Below, piece by piece: positions 22,620 to 36,566 of a DNA stretch of 64,000 nt. The notes beneath the pieces are model-generated. The model was not told the origin of the DNA and did not search any database. It was given only the letters and a program-made list of their open reading frames with translations. The translations under genes were made by a program, and so were the position numbers. Within the stretch, counting starts at the first letter, position 1. Each line of letters starts with the position of its first letter. The stretch covers positions 24,941,905-25,005,904 of the forward strand of contig NC_061866.1 in the NCBI RefSeq assembly GCF_907164915.1, in the 5' to 3' direction. The stretch comes from Impatiens glandulifera (taxonomy: Eukaryota > Streptophyta > Magnoliopsida > Ericales > Balsaminaceae).

Positions 22620-25600
22620 TTAACCTGTGTTCTGCAATCCAGCAGCAATACCCTTCATGGTCAATATAAGGGTATCTTCCAGTCCAGGTGGGTATTCGCT
22701 TTTTGGGTTAAGTGTGATCAGTTCTGCAGTTTGGGGTTTTGCAGATTCCATCACTTCCTTTGACAGATGTGGCCTCAGGCTCACGTTATAGTTGGAGTCC
22801 CGAATTCTCTTCAATGTGTAGGCTTGGCACACATTCAGGGTTGTTATATATGCATCTCGAAGTTTCAGTCTCTGTTTCAGGTACGGGTCACCTTCCAATA
22901 GGTCTTTGTGTCCCGCTATCTGTTTTAAAAAAACAAATGTTTTGTTACAATTCACTTTTGTCACTTTCCAAAGCATTTTATCAGCTACATGTATTTAAGG
23001 GCTTATCTCTAGGTTTTTGTTTATCATACCTGAAGGAGAAGACTTTTAGTCTGTTCATAATTATCCCTCAATTTTTCTCCAAATTGCCACAAGTCTTCTG
23101 AAACAAGGAGTTTGTCATACAAAGATGCAATCCCTGGATCACCTTTGGCAAACACCATCTCAACCAGGTCCATTGTAACTCTAAAGAAAGGCCAACAGTT
23201 GTACATTTCCTTAAGCATGCTCAAACTTTTCATGTCCTTATCAATTGCATGCTTGAATGCAACACCAAAGCCAAGCCAAACTGGAAGGTGGAACCTAGTT
23301 TGGGTCCAAGCAAAGATCCATGGGATTGCACGAAGAGATTCTATTCCACCATCTGGCTTCCTTTTTGATGGGCGGCTGCCTATATTCATGCGGCCGTACT
23401 CCAACTCTGGGGTTGCCTATCAACAACATTCAGGACAGTAAAATAAGTTTCCATCACAGATAATTCTACTCCTAAATTGCACAAGTTACTTCTCTAAGAA
23501 AAATTCAACATATGGAAATGAAAAGAGAGAAACTATATTCTAAAGAATGAATATGCAATTTGATCAGCCCAGCCTCCTTATGTAAGGGCATGTTTGTTTG
23601 TGAGATTGCCATAGGAATGTAGAGTCTAGCATTTCGGGCATTGGTTTTCAATAAAACAAAACAGAAACTAAAACCAAAACCATTTTGATGTTAGGGACAT
23701 AAGTTGCCGCTGCAGTTACAACTGCCTCCAAACACTTGGCCCCTGTTTGATATGGGGTTATTTTAATAACAACCTGGTTATTTTCAAATAACCCCGTTTG
23801 ATGTAGGTAATAAAGTCATTTATCTGTGGTAAAGAGATGCTAGGATAAAACAAAAATGTAATAGATAAAAATTAATTAAATTGAGGGTGTTCAGGTTGAC
23901 GAACTTGAATGATGTGATAGGTAGATTAGAAGGATTCCGAATAACCCACATCAAACAATGCCTTAGACTCAATTAGGCATAGACCAATTCACCCTTTTTT
24001 TTCTAGACCCTACAAAAGATATGGAAATGGAAAGGAATATTTTCTAGCAATTATAGGCCCCAATTGGAAACACTTCTTGTTTCTTTTATTTATCTGCTTA
24101 TAAATACATAAACAGAATAAATTTTTGAACATGTCTAACTAAATTTAATTTCCAAACGTTTCTATACGTGGAAAACAATAAGTGTTTCCAAATGGGCCGT
24201 CACAAGGAACAAGATATAAGAAACGAGGTTAAATAATTGAAAGATACTCACAAGGCGGAAATATTCAACGAAGCGGGGCTCCTGAAAGACAACAGATCTG
24301 TACTCTTTAGTAGCTTGAACAGCTATTTCATCCATTAATTCACGCCATTCTGATCTAGGTGAAACTGGAGGATTCATTCCATGCTCTAATGTGGCCGCTG
24401 TAAACCTCTGCAGTGTTCTAAAACATAAATGCTCCTCCCCAAAACATTGCTCAATAACTTCTCCTTGAACAGTCACACGAAGTGAGCCATTAATAGTTTC
24501 AGGCGGTTGAGACAATATAGCAAGATGTGTGGGACCGCCTCCTCTTCCAACCGTCCCTCCTCGACCATGAAACATAGTAAGCTTCACCCCAAATTGCTTA
24601 GCAACCTTTACAAGCTCCTCTTGTGTCTTATACAACTGCCAAGCAGCAGATAGACGTCCTGCATCCTTCCCAGAATCAGAATATCCTATCATGACTTCTT
24701 GTTTACCATCTATCCTGTTTCGATACCAACTGATCGAAAAAAGGCGTTCCATCGCAGCCGGGGCATTTTCAAGATCTGCGAGCTTTTCGAACAATGGAAC
24801 CACCCTTAATGGGTTCTTGATTTTGCACTCTCGTTGGAGAAGTTCAACAGCAAGCACATCGGATGGAGCTGTTGCCATTGAAATAATGTAGGCACCGAAA
24901 TTATCAGAGGGTAGTTCTGAAATAACGTTGAAAGTGTCGAGGACCTCGGAAATTTCTTCGGTCTTGGGAAGATCGAGCCCGAATAGAGGGCGCTTTCCGC
25001 TCAGTTCAGATAGAAGCCATTCTTGTCTTTGCTCTTCTGACCAATCTTTGTATGATCCAATTTGCAAGTGTCTTGTAATAGCATCCATAACATCAGTGTG
25101 CCTTTCAGATTCCTGTCTGATGTCCAGTCGAACTAACGATAGCCCAAACGTGGAAACTTGTCTCAAAAAGTCGAGAAGGCTCCCATCAGCAATAGGCCTG
25201 TCGCCACATACACACAGTGATCTGTAACAGAGCTCCAGAGGCTCCAGAAACTATGGAAAAAATAAGAAGTTAGTCAACGAGAAATCTGTATTCCATGGGG
25301 AAAACCAAACAATACAATTTATAAGTCATAACTTTATAGATTAGCAAAAATAAAGTCGTGACAACATTTGTCATGAGTTAATCAAAGATGCAAAGTGAAA
25401 GCAAAAAAGACCTCAAAGACAAAATATAAAAAATCATTGCTCCAATCCGAGGTTCTGAGCTCAGCTCACATTTTATTAAAAGAGCACTAGGCAATTGGAA
25501 TACCTGTTGAAGATTGGTGAAGGTGGCCTCTTCGGGAATATCAGACATTCCATTGGATAATAACTGACGAGCACGTTCACGCGTATTATATAACTTGTCC

Positions 25601-28600
25601 CTTATATCACCTAGGATAACTCGATACGGCTCATTTAGCGGAACCTGCTTCCAAAACTCTGGAATAACAACAACAAAAATGATATCAATACTTGGAGAAT
25701 AACTACTTGTTTCCCTTAAAAAAATATTTCGAAACATAACTTAGTCAGACATTAAAAAATTCATTGACGGTTTTCTTATGGATTTGGATTCAGAAATAGA
25801 AACAAAAAGTATTTCCAAATATGCCCAAAGAGTTGGGTAAATCTGACAGAAAAGCAAAAGGCCTACCAATATAATGTTTTGCATCTCGTTTTGAGGATAG
25901 ATGAAGTTTATCTGCACGGACACGAAGTTCATCGTTGCATCGCCACATAGATAACTGAAGATAAGATCGCATGGAAAAGTCATGAATACTAGGAAACTGA
26001 AGGAATTCTCAACGACAAGGAGACTTGTATACTAACCTCAAACATAAGATCATCAATTTGGGAGAAATACAAGTTAGCAGCCATCATTCGAGCCAACAAG
26101 CATACATCTCTTGTAACTTCAGGAGTTACCCTTGGATTTCCTGCAACACATTTGATGGTTATTTTATCATACAAATGATCAATTAGATCATCAATTTTCA
26201 TAACACCAGTGCAAGTAAGGAAGCATTTTGCATGGATGTTTTTGTAAATGTTGCTCATGAGTTTGGATGTTTTACAAGACACACATTTAAGAATAAATTT
26301 CAAACTAACATTGATATTTTCTCTTAGATTAGTCAACATCCATATGGACCTATACATTATGGTTATGTTTGTTTCATTTGTTTGTATGTTGGTTGGTTGG
26401 TAAGCAAGCAAATAGATATAGAATATTCACTAGTAACTGCCACTAGAGAAGAATTATATGTACCATCACGATCTCCACCCATCCAGGAAGAAAATTGGAT
26501 CAGAGGTGCATTGTAAGGAACACGCTCATTAATTCCTATGTTCTTTAAAGCAGTATCAACCCGGCGTAGGAACTTGGGGACTCCCTTCCAGATTGTCTCA
26601 TGAAAGTAGCTCATTCCTGCTCTCATCTCATCTTGCGGAGTTGGAGGTGTCCTCCTGATTTCATCGGTGCGAAATGCAGCTTGTATCTACAGAAACATGT
26701 ATTGATTCATTACAGTAGAAATTTGTTTTTTGAAATGGGGCATATAGAGTCAACAAACTGACAATGATCCGTAGACTTAGTGTGGTGTATGTAAATATAA
26801 AGGGATAATGAAAGGATTGATTGACAGAGTGTTCTAGGGTAATAACATTAACTGAATGAGACAAATTATTTCCACTTGGTTCTTTATTTGACTAAGATAT
26901 ACTCTTATGGAGTTTCTTCTATGAGTTAAATGATATTGCTGTTTAAATATAACCCTCACAATATGAAATATCCATGAAGGGAAAAACTTGGATTTTGTGC
27001 CTGGATCTGGTTATTGATACAAAAACGTTTGAAAACTAAACTTAGTCTTAGACAGATTCAGACCCAGATTTAAAAGTGTTTCCATATGAGGATACATATG
27101 ACATCATCACGTGGAGATTAAAAGGGCAACCACTGGTTTGTACGACATCATAACGTGGTAGGTGGTTATTACAGCCTGAATGATTGTTACAACTTACAAG
27201 AGAGATTGTAGAGACAGTTAGAAATAGGTCCATTGCAAGGAATTATATGGCTATTTGAAGCTCTAAATAGCAGAACAAATATATTTGCTAATATTAAGAA
27301 CTAAGAAATCAGCAAAAGAACTCCTAAGGGGGCGAGAAAAAAAACAGAACTGTGGAAATCTTTACAGAAAAATTGAACAGAATTGGGATGAGAAAAGGAG
27401 TTAGTGCCAAGGCAAGGCAATGACACCATTGATACAAAGAGAACTCTTTCCTGAATAGGGTTGAGAAAATATTAAAAATGAACCAATGCCTTGTTTTTTT
27501 TCCATCAAATCATTCAAATAATAAGAATATAAAAATGCCCTACTTTATTCTTTAAGACTTAAAAATATTAAATACTAATGAAAGTTTAGTCATTTAACCT
27601 AAATAATCCATTTTTCATCAAACAAGGATTACAAAAACAGATTATTTCAAAATAACCTCAGATCAAAGAAGCCCCAAATCGTTATTGATTCAAAGAAAGA
27701 AATAGGTTACATCTTTTCATAAAAACACAAACCATTCAGTTCAACATACAGGCAGGGCCGGCCCCAGGGTGAGGCGAACTAGGTGACCACCAAGGGCCAC
27801 CCCTTCTCCAGGGCTTTCAAAAATGTTTTACAAAAAAATACTCACAGGATTTGGACATAGGGTCTAAAACTATTTAATAAATCAATTATCAACTACACTA
27901 TACTAATTTGTTTATAATTTTTAACGTTATAATGTTCTACATATCAACTTTTCTTAAAAATCACAAAAATATATAAAAACAATATTGTCTCTTAGGGTAC
28001 CTCACAACTGTCGGGGGCGTTAGTCCGGTAATGCATACAAGGGCACTACAATTTGCAGAGTTCTAACCATGAAACTGTTAAATAAATCATTTAAAAAATC
28101 CCAAACTCAAAAAGGAATAACCCAACCCATTTATTGTCTCCATAAATAAAATCCAACTTCAGCCAGAAACCAACATCCTAGTAAAGAACAAACAAAAGAA
28201 GAAATTCCAATTTATTTACCTCTCTCTGCAATGCCTCGTCAAGTTCTTGCTTATCATCAGGAGTGATATCTTTGACATACAATTGGGTCAAACAGTTCCT
28301 GATCCTGAGAATAAAACAGGCAAATTTTCAGACACACTCAAGAAATGTAAACATCCAACAATGATTACAAAAGGACTACATCAGACCTTCCATGCTTTTG
28401 CAGCAAAGACCTACGGACAGACTGAGTGGGATGGGCAGTAAGGACCAAATCAACTGTCTGGTTCTTGAGCGCATCAAAAACTTCTTCAGGAGATTTATTC
28501 AGTTTCACCACAAGCTTCTTAAGTGTCTCTTCAATATCTGATTCAGTTGTTGCAGATGCCTCATCAAGAAAACCTCCCTTCTTTAGCTTTATCCTTCGCC

Positions 28601-29202
28601 TATATGCTATCTGAACCTCCTCAGCCAAATTAGCTAGGCCAAGCATGTGGGTGAAGGACTTAGCAATAACAATTGAATCCCCAGCATCCAAACTCATAAG
28701 CAAATTTCCAAGCTCCTCCAATTTCTTTGGATCGCGCATCCCTTCATACTCAGCAGAGACTTCGTAACACTCTTGAACCTAGCTCGATCAATTTACCACA
28801 TCACATGCAAGAACTGGATTCAGCATTAAGTTGCAGACAAGAACAAAAGCAAACAAACTACAATCTAGAACCCTAAATTAAACAAACTTGATGCATTAAA
28901 AGAAAAACAAGCTCCAAAGAGGCTGAATCAAGACATTTACGTCATATGCATGAAACGAGATGTATTCCAATGAAAGATTCAACATCTTATTTGCAAACGA
29001 AAAAAGGATTTGATATGTATATATATATACTTACAGTTTCCCGAATATCCTCCCCATGCAAGTCCTGAAGAATATCGAGGAAGCGGTCCAACAAGAGAGC
29101 ATCATATTCCACAAGCTTGTCATCTTCAGACACTTTTCCAGGCGCTAAGAGTCTCAGCTGGGCGTCAATAGAAGTCATTTTCTCTAAGTTTCGAGAACCC
29201 AT
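22620..29202 (-). CDS. PPC: Phosphoenolpyruvate carboxylase, plant type, C3-like, ten exons, intact
   Basis: Exons: 29,202-29,035; 28,778-28,387; 28,304-28,220; 26,686-26,464; 26,140-26,037; 25,954-25,867; 25,658-25,504; 25,250-24,252; 23,416-23,030; 22,919-22,620. All introns are GT-AG and the coding sum is 2,901 nt, 966 aa with no stop. Cytosolic enzyme: PEP + HCO3- gives oxaloacetate + Pi. Visible are the N-terminal phosphorylation motif ([11 protein letters not shown], Ser11), [13 protein letters not shown] with catalytic His172, [13 protein letters not shown] (591-603), [13 protein letters not shown] (632-644) and the invariant C-terminus QNTG. Position 774 is Ala (WIFAWTQ) and 884 is Arg. 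Both are the C3 states; C4 enzymes typically have Ser774, and Gly884 in Flaveria. So this should be a malate-sensitive housekeeping/anaplerotic isoform. Introns 3 (1.5 kb) and 8 hold small repeats. Confidence 0.97.
23738..23962. repeat. MITE-like insertion in PEPC intron 8
   Basis: GGCCCCTGTTTGATATGGGG at the left and CCCACATCAAACAATGCC at the right form imperfect terminal inverted repeats of about 22 bp (TGTTTGAT.TGGGTTATT) around some 225 bp of AT-rich DNA. I could not settle a target duplication, so the superfamily (hAT or PIF/Harbinger) is open. Confidence 0.6.
27755..28040. repeat. Possible GC-ended transposon remnant in PEPC intron 3
   Basis: CAGGGCCGGCCCCAGGG and the following GGCGAACTAGGTGACCACC resemble a terminal sequence common to dispersed plant DNA elements. 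The opposite end, near GTCGGGGGCGTTAGTCCGG at about 28,011, does not clearly match. Only base composition and the left end support the call. Confidence 0.3.
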
Positions 29203-29600
29203 CTTCTCCCGTAAGTCAGTAAGTCAGTCGTCTAAGCTCTCTTGTTCACTAAGCTCTTATAGATAGTATAATATGAAATTGAGATGGGGCCGGAGAAATA
29301 CATAGAATCGCAATCAGTGATGACTTGACAGCGGCCATTGATAACAAGTGTAATGGCGATCACGGATGAACCGATTGCGGCCATTAATAACAACTGTAAA
29401 AGATGACAGATTATTTGAGATCGTGAACGAAGCAACCAAAAAATAGCAGAATTCTGCCGCTTTGATACAGATGACACTTGACAGGGAGGAGAAGAGAAAC
29501 AGGTAGAACTGAAAATTGAATCACGGACGTTTGATTGTTGATAAAAAAAAGTGAGAAGTAGTAAATCCATATTCATCCCTCATCTTCAACCTATTATTCA
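29203..29600 (-). promoter_or_regulatory. 5' leader and promoter side of PEPC
   Basis: On the minus strand CTATAAG (29,256-29,262) lies about 55 bp upstream of the ATG. That would leave a very short leader, and the real start may be further up. The GACTTACTGACTTAC repeat just before the ATG is part of the leader. No transcription start can be fixed from sequence. Confidence 0.3.
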
Positions 29601-29805
29601 AATGAATCCTTTTATTTCGAATTCTATTTTTTTATTATCAAAATTATATATATTTTATAGTGTTTACAAATACAATACAATTTAATTGGTAAGGTGGACT
29701 AACCTACCTATGAAAAATTAAATAAAGTTAAATTAAGTCATATTTAAGAGTTTAAAAACTACAGTGAGCGTGTACTTTGAGTCGTTCATTAATGACATAT
29801 TTTTG

Positions 29806-30255
29806 ATAGGAATAACAATGGAGTGGATCGGAGTGGGGAATTTGTTTATCATTCCCGCCCTATTCTACTTCGAGGATTTATCTTCACTATCATTCTTGTC
29901 CCGATCGATTTCAGTGAATCACCACGGGACACCGTTTTATCATATATTAAAAAAATATATTCTTTAATAAAATTATATAAACGAATTTTGTAATATTATA
30001 CATTGTAATATATAAAATATTTATAATATTATAAAGAAATAGACTTAAATATTTTTTAAAATATGAGTAATAAATAAATATTTAGTGTCCGTATATATTT
30101 AATTATGTTTATAGTGTTCGGGGAAAATTGGGGTTAGATTGAAGCGTCTTCCGCCCCATCCCTGGTCAACTACCGGTGAAACCAGAAAAAACCGCCCCTA
30201 ATAGGGAAATTCGGGTTAAAAACTATGGGGCGATTTATAATTGCCATCTCTACTT
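29806..30255. repeat. Degenerate MITE-like repeat with GC-rich ends
   Basis: Against an AT-rich background, CAATGGAGTGGATCGGAGTG at the left and, on the other strand, GGCAATTATAAATCGCCCC at the right resemble inverted ends of a common plant repeat. CATTCCCGCC and GCCCCATCC words lie just inside. The ends match only loosely and no target duplication was found. From 30,256 to 30,640 nothing is recognised. Confidence 0.35.
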
Positions 30256-30639
30256 CCCGGTGAGCCATCTCTCACTTCATTTGTTATTGTTTTATTTTCT
30301 ACACTGTTTCGTCGACTGCTATTTGTGTTCAAATTTAGATCTGTTTGCTCGCTTTGTTTTATTATTTCCTTAGTTCTTTGGATCGTCTAAAGGTCTTGAA
30401 AGAGTAAGAGTTTAAATACATCAAGATCTTGTTCGGTCCACTCTTCTGACATATTTTTGCTCTTTGCGTCTTTTTGCGATCCAATATGCATTGAGATTTT
30501 TAGTTCTAGGAGTATTTGATTATGTATTCGTAATTTTGTTGAAGAGATTATTGTATGTCATGAATGATTAGTTTGGTTTGCTAGTAGGAGAAATTGTTCA
30601 TATAATTTATATCATTAACAACTTCTTGACAATTTGAAA

Positions 30640-33600
30640 AAAATTGAACGTTAGTAAGTTCTAAGCCTTTGGCGGTGATGATCGCAAGTTTGATTGCTTC
30701 TATTTCAACAACGTTTTTTCCATTAATTTTTTTTATCTTTCTAGCAAACAATTCCCATTTGTTTGTGCTAATAATGACTACAATATGACTTGTGTTTGCA
30801 TCCTTGTTAATGTCTGCGTCGATATGTGCAATTAATTTGTTATTCCCGACCTGAATTTTAACTTATGTTCGAGGTTTTGCTATTTTGGATAGTTCAAATA
30901 TATTTGCATTCTAAAAGGTAGTGTGCTCTTGTACATCCAGGTTCAAAATTCTGTCAATATTAATTGTATGTCCTCTAAAAATAAAGTTATTCCTTACTTT
31001 TCAAATTTGCCAACAAAGATGAGTAATATTTTCATTTCGCTTGTCTCTTTTCTTAAAGTTGTGACTGATACAATACTGAAAATTAAAATAAGCTAATGTC
31101 AGGATCCGTGGTATGTAAATTTGTCTTTAACAAAAGTGCATTCAATTAAAGAATGCCTTGTTGTTTCATGGTTAGGTTTACATTTTGTGCATTGTAAGTC
31201 ATTTTCAGATTGACCTTTATTGCAATTGCTTCTTCAACTCTCCATATAATTTATTTATTTATTTAATTTTGGAGCACATTTTAAATCACAAATATCTTTC
31301 TAAATTTGATTTTGATTTTGACTAAGTTCTTATCCATGTCTTAGTTCCTTAAATTAAAAGATTTTTGATAAATTGTTGCGGATAATTACCTGAATTTTGG
31401 AGAGGGTTACCTAAAGGAAGTCACTTATGTTCCCAAATTCGGATACTTTTACCTAAAATGATTTGTCATCTTTATTTATTTTAATAAATGGATTGCCCCA
31501 CCCCACACCAATATTTTTCATGTCCATGACGAGTTTGCCCCGTTACTTGAGTTCTAAAAAGTTTTGTTCGAGAAATAAATGTCTTTAAATGTTTTGGCCC
31601 AAAACAATCTAGGTTCGTTTGTCAATCTCCAAGCATACTTTGCAAGTATTACCTTGTTTATAATTTGGATATCATTAAACTCATTCCCCCATTACATTTT
31701 TTTTAATCATTTTCCCATTTAACCTAATGAATATATTTAGTTTCGCTTTTAGTTTTTCACCAAATTGATTAATCAATGCTGTAATTCTTTTAGTAATCGA
31801 AATTGGGAATTTGAAGATATTCATTAGATAATTTGGTAAACTTTGAATAATACTTTTGTTAGAACTTCTTTTCCTGCTTGAGACAAAAGTTTTGTTTTCT
31901 ATCCTCTCACACACCCTTTAAAATTTTCTAACAAATTATTAAACATCTATTTCATGGATCTTCCCCATTCAAATAGAATTTCAAAATAAATCCCACATAT
32001 GTACTCAAAAATATGTTAACAAGTCTAGTTAGATTTGTTAGATTTCAATGGATGTATTAGTGCTAAATGTAATACATTATTTTTTCAAATTAGCTAACTT
32101 AATATTTAACAACATTTTTTAAGAATGCTCATGAATTTTTGAATTTCTTTTTTATTTATTTGTCCAAAAATTAATGAATCGTTTGCAAAAAGACGATGTG
32201 ATATATTTTGTCCGTTTCTTCTCACATTTCTTCTTGAAATTTCACCACACTGAATAAAGTTAAAAATAAGTTTTATAAGACTTTTTGTGGCTACAGAAAA
32301 AATAATGTAGGAAATAGAGTCTCCTTGCCTGATTCTTCTTGTCAATTTGAAAGACAACAATGTTTTCCCATTGAGTATGATATTGTATGAAACTATTGTT
32401 ATACATTACATTATTAACTTGATATAATGGTTTGAGAATCCCATTTTTTCTATTATCTTTCTAATAAATTGTCATTCTAGTTTGTCATAGGCTTTTGTCA
32501 TGTCCAGTTTTAATGCGAATTCATATCTTTTATAATTTTTCTTTTTTCTAAAATTATACATGACATCTTGAGCTATGGATATATTGTATTGAATCTCCTT
32601 CCTTGAAAAAATCCACTTTGTTGTTTAAAAACCAGTATATGCATAAACGGTTGAAGTTTGTTGGCTGTCACTTTTATTATAACTTTGTAAACAAAGTTAC
32701 AAAGGCTGATTGGTCTCAGTAGTGATACCATTTTTGGAGTTTTAACTTTGGGATTAAGACAAATATTAATGGAATTAATCTTATCTAGAAATAAAAATTT
32801 TGATACTACTTGTACAATGTCACTTTTCATACTTTCCCAAAAATGTTGATAATAAAGTTATGGGAGTCTATCTGGTCCTAGGACTTTATTTGGTTTTAAA
32901 AAAAACCGCTTTCTTAATCTCTTATTTTAAAGGGGTTTTGGTTAAAATAATGTTCCACTCTTCTGAAACTTTTTTTTCAATACAATCCATGACATGATCT
33001 ATGTTTATAGTTCCTTCAAAAGTGAATATTCCCTTGTAAAACTTGGTAATTTGATGTTCAATATCTAATTGTGAATAATACAAATTATTATCATCTTTAA
33101 TCTTGTTCATGCGATTTCTTCTCTTCTTCTCATTGTGAAAAAAAATTGAGTTTCTATCACCATCTTTTAAGGTATTGGATTCTTGCTATGTCTTTTTAAT
33201 ATTTTTTCGTTGTTCCATAATTTCTCTAGTTGATTTTTTATTTCCTTGATTTCTTGCAGATGAAGTTGAGTTGGTGATGAGTTCTGGAGCTTGGTGATAC
33301 CGGTTTGTAAATGTTTGATTGTTTTTTTTTATTTCTAGTATTATGTCTCTTTCTAGTCTTTAAGCAATCCTACATTTGCCTACACTTTTTTTTCTAACAA
33401 AGAGAAACGGTAAATAAACCATAAGAAAACTAATGGTTTTTTTTACAGAATAAATAAATGATTCATAATCAATCCAAAATGATTCAAATTAACATGAGTA
33501 TTGTTGATTATAGATAATACCACTAAGTGCGAGCTCAATAGGAGAATGATCATAATTTACTACTACATAAGTAAAAATTGATGCTTGTGGATATGTTTTT

Positions 33601-35660
33601 CTCCATTCTGTATTTTGAAAAAATCTATCGAGAATTTTTCTCACATTTTGGTTTCATTCTCTTCCGTTAAACCATGTATACAAACTACCTCCATGTGACA
33701 TTTTTGTAAGATTGCATGTATTTATAAACTCCCTAAATTTGGCCATTCACGAGTAATGAATTTGCTATTGTGTAACAATATCGAATGCATACATTGTTTC
33801 ATTAAAATCTCATCTTATCAACCATAGTTTATTGCTTAAATGTATTGTTGATTCGATTATTTCAATAAATTTTGCTTATCTATCTTTTTAGGGCAACCAT
33901 AGATAATAGATAGTCTCAATACATCCTCTAACCCAGACCATTGGACATCATTATCAATAAAGAATTGTGTAACACAGTTGAATGAGATGTTAATGTTATT
34001 TGACTAGAACACACTACTACTCCTCCAACCATTTCAATCAAAGGTAAAAATTTTGAGTTGAGAATTCAGACTTTCCTTTCTATTTATTAAACTTTATCTT
34101 CCGTCATTCGTGTTTCTAAAAGACATAATTTTTTTGTTCCATATTCCCACAGATCCTTGAGATGTGAAACTATTAGGGTGGATCCTAACCCTTGACAATT
34201 TCAGCATATTATAGTATACTCATTGTCCACCTTGAAGCCTTAAGGAAATGTCTCTATCAACCTTAGTGTGATTTTCTTGTATATGTTTCTTTTCAACTAA
34301 TTTATTTTCTACTTCATTTTCTTTTTTTTACAGATCTCCATATATTTTTTTCCGTTTTCCCTTTTTTTTCTTCATATTTTCCTCCCATTACTTCCTCTTT
34401 CCTCCCTTTTTGATTTCTCTTGAATAATCCTCTTTCTTTGTGGGTATCTACCAACTTTTGAATCTCCGTTTCAATATCCGAAATGTTGTGTTCCTATTTT
34501 TTCCCGTATTCAATTACTTTACTTCCTTTATGACAATGTGTTGGAGGCGCACTGTTATCATAGGTGGTATTCGTCTCGAGTTTTGATGTTTTGAGTACTA
34601 TTTTTGAAATAATTTGCACTTTTCTCTTGTTTGATCTCGCCTCAGCTACATTATCTAGTTGCATAGCTTTTGTATACTATTTTAAAGTCACACTTGCAGA
34701 ATTTTAAGATGTATTGTAGAAAATAATTTGATAGATTATAAAAATAATCTTTATAATTGACTGTGTATTAGATTGGTTTCCCCTTTATTTATGTGTGTTC
34801 TGTATTTGGAATCACACTAATAACTTTTGGGTTGTTAATCTCTCTGATAAATTTTGGATGGTGGGTTTATTATGGCAACACAAACCTTTTATTTTAGCTC
34901 ATCCATATGTTGATTTATATTTACTTCCATTGTATTTTCCATAATAAACTTCCTAAATTCTCCTTGATATTTTTCATTTTTTAAAATTGTTTTTTCGTAA
35001 ATTACTTGAGTATCTTTTTGAATATTAATAAGGTTTTCTTTAAAAATAATTGTATCAAGTTTAAATAAAGCATATGGTTTAATTAGAATACATACCTCAC
35101 TCTGTTGTTTCATCTTTAGTTATTCTTTGAAGGTTCGCGTCTTTTATCTCCAAGTGATTTTATATTCTCTTATGTTCTGTGCATGTTAACTCATTTCTTG
35201 TTTGACAAAATTGATGTGTTAGCTCATGGGGGCTTAATTTGGCATAATGGAATATGATTGGTATAATATATGCTCTCATCCAAAAGTTATATAGAGATTC
35301 TACATGATTATTATATTTTTCCAGTCGTGCCCTATTACTCCACATTTGAAACATACATCTTTGTGTTTTTCTTTATTGAATGCTCTCTAAATACTTGATT
35401 TTCCTTCTCAAATTATTTTTATGACTATCTAGATCGATGATGTGATATCTATTTAAATTACGAGTTTAACAAAGTTAAAGATGCCTATAAAAAAATCTCA
35501 CATTCATTTTATATTGGGACAATATTATTAATATTCTTCTACTTGATTCTTCTATAGTTAGTCTATGTGTGAGTCCGTAGATGTGCATCCATATGAGTGT
35601 TTTTGTTAAGCCAATGTCTTGAATTAGGCCATCTCCACCCCATTCATTTGTTATCAAGTT
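30640..35660 (-). mobile_element. Fossil LINE (L1-type, with RNase H), minus strand
   Basis: Segments of a plant L1-type LINE follow in order from high to low coordinate, with many stops and shifts. ORF1 remnants: LIWMHIYGLTHRLTIEES (35,475-35,657) and a zinc knuckle, VCFKCGVIGHDW (about 35,310-35,350). Endonuclease remnants: FINTCNLTKMSHGGSLYTW (about 33,640-33,740). RT: LNPKVKTPKMVSLLRPISLC (32,573-32,830), then GDSISYIIFSVATKSL and ISHRLFANDSLIFG (32,106-32,360), where the YADD-type box reads FAND. A zf-RVT-like CTKC...TRHSL lies near 31,150-31,200. An RNase H-like stretch is at about 30,650-30,870 (IDADINKDA, EIEAIKLAIITAKG). It encodes nothing functional. No target duplication or poly(A) tail could be fixed. 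Confidence 0.75.
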
Positions 35661-36566
35661 GGTTATTGATCACTCATGAATCTTTTTGTATAAAGTTATT
35701 TCGATCATTCTCTTTATTAAAAATGAAAGATAATATATTGTCCTCTCTTTTTTGGATCACCAGAGCGTTGTGTTTCCATCCGCCTTCCATAATTTCTCAT
35801 ATAAATGATTTTCTTATTTTTTTTGTTGCAAGAATTTTTGCGGCTGCATTGTAAACTACTATTCACTCTTTTTTGGATGATTCTACATTCATGGTTGCTA
35901 TATATTGTTGTATTATCAATGTATTGATTTCTTTCTCTATATTTGATTGAGAAATTTATATTACTAGATGAAATCTTCAGAAGAATTCACTAGAGAAAAG
36001 TCTCATAGTCTATTGTAATGGTCAATTAGACGTTACAACTTTTTTTTAAAAAGTAATTCTCCGTCAAAATTTTATAGAGAAATAAAGTAGAGAAATAAAA
36101 TCATCCCAATGTTTTGGCTGTCCGAAATTGTTTACGAGAATGACTAGTATGACACTACAATATGATTTCGAGCAATAATTTGATTATATTAGTGTTATAT
36201 AGAGCTAGTTTGAGCTTGCCTCTGCTCAATAGGATTGTGAGAATATATTAGTGTTATAATATATTCTGTAAATATATTTGTGGAATATATCAATGAAATA
36301 TATTATATTATAAGAATAATATATTATATTCTAATGATGACGAATTAGAGAGGGGTTAGGGAATTAGGGTTTTTACTCTTTCAATTTTTGTGCAATATGA
36401 TATAATAATGTGTGTTTACATATGGACTTTGAATAGAGAAATAATAAAAAAATTATATGTTTTAGATTTTAATATTAAAATAAATAACAAATATGGTTAT
36501 ATGGTTTAGATTTGTAACCCTCAGGAATCAGCGCGGACCTAAAGTGACTCGAGGTTATATGGTTTC
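35661..36566. other. AT-rich stretch between LINE and inverted repeat
   Basis: Includes very AT-rich, partly palindromic DNA (AATATATTATATTATAAGAA near 36,300). It may include the LINE 5' end. The last ~50 bp (GCGCGGACCTAAAGTGACTC) look like retrotransposon leader sequence continuing outward from the inverted repeat. No gene. Confidence 0.35.

Noticed and set aside
23024..23441. Plus-strand frame of 109 codons across the PEPC exon at 23,030-23,416
   Set aside because: It is antisense to a well-supported PEPC exon with correct splice sites on both sides.
27481..27680. Second MITE in PEPC intron 3 with ends resembling the intron 8 element
   Set aside because: Words such as CCTTGTTTGATGAAAAATGG recall the intron 8 ends, but no consistent inverted pair or target duplication could be drawn.
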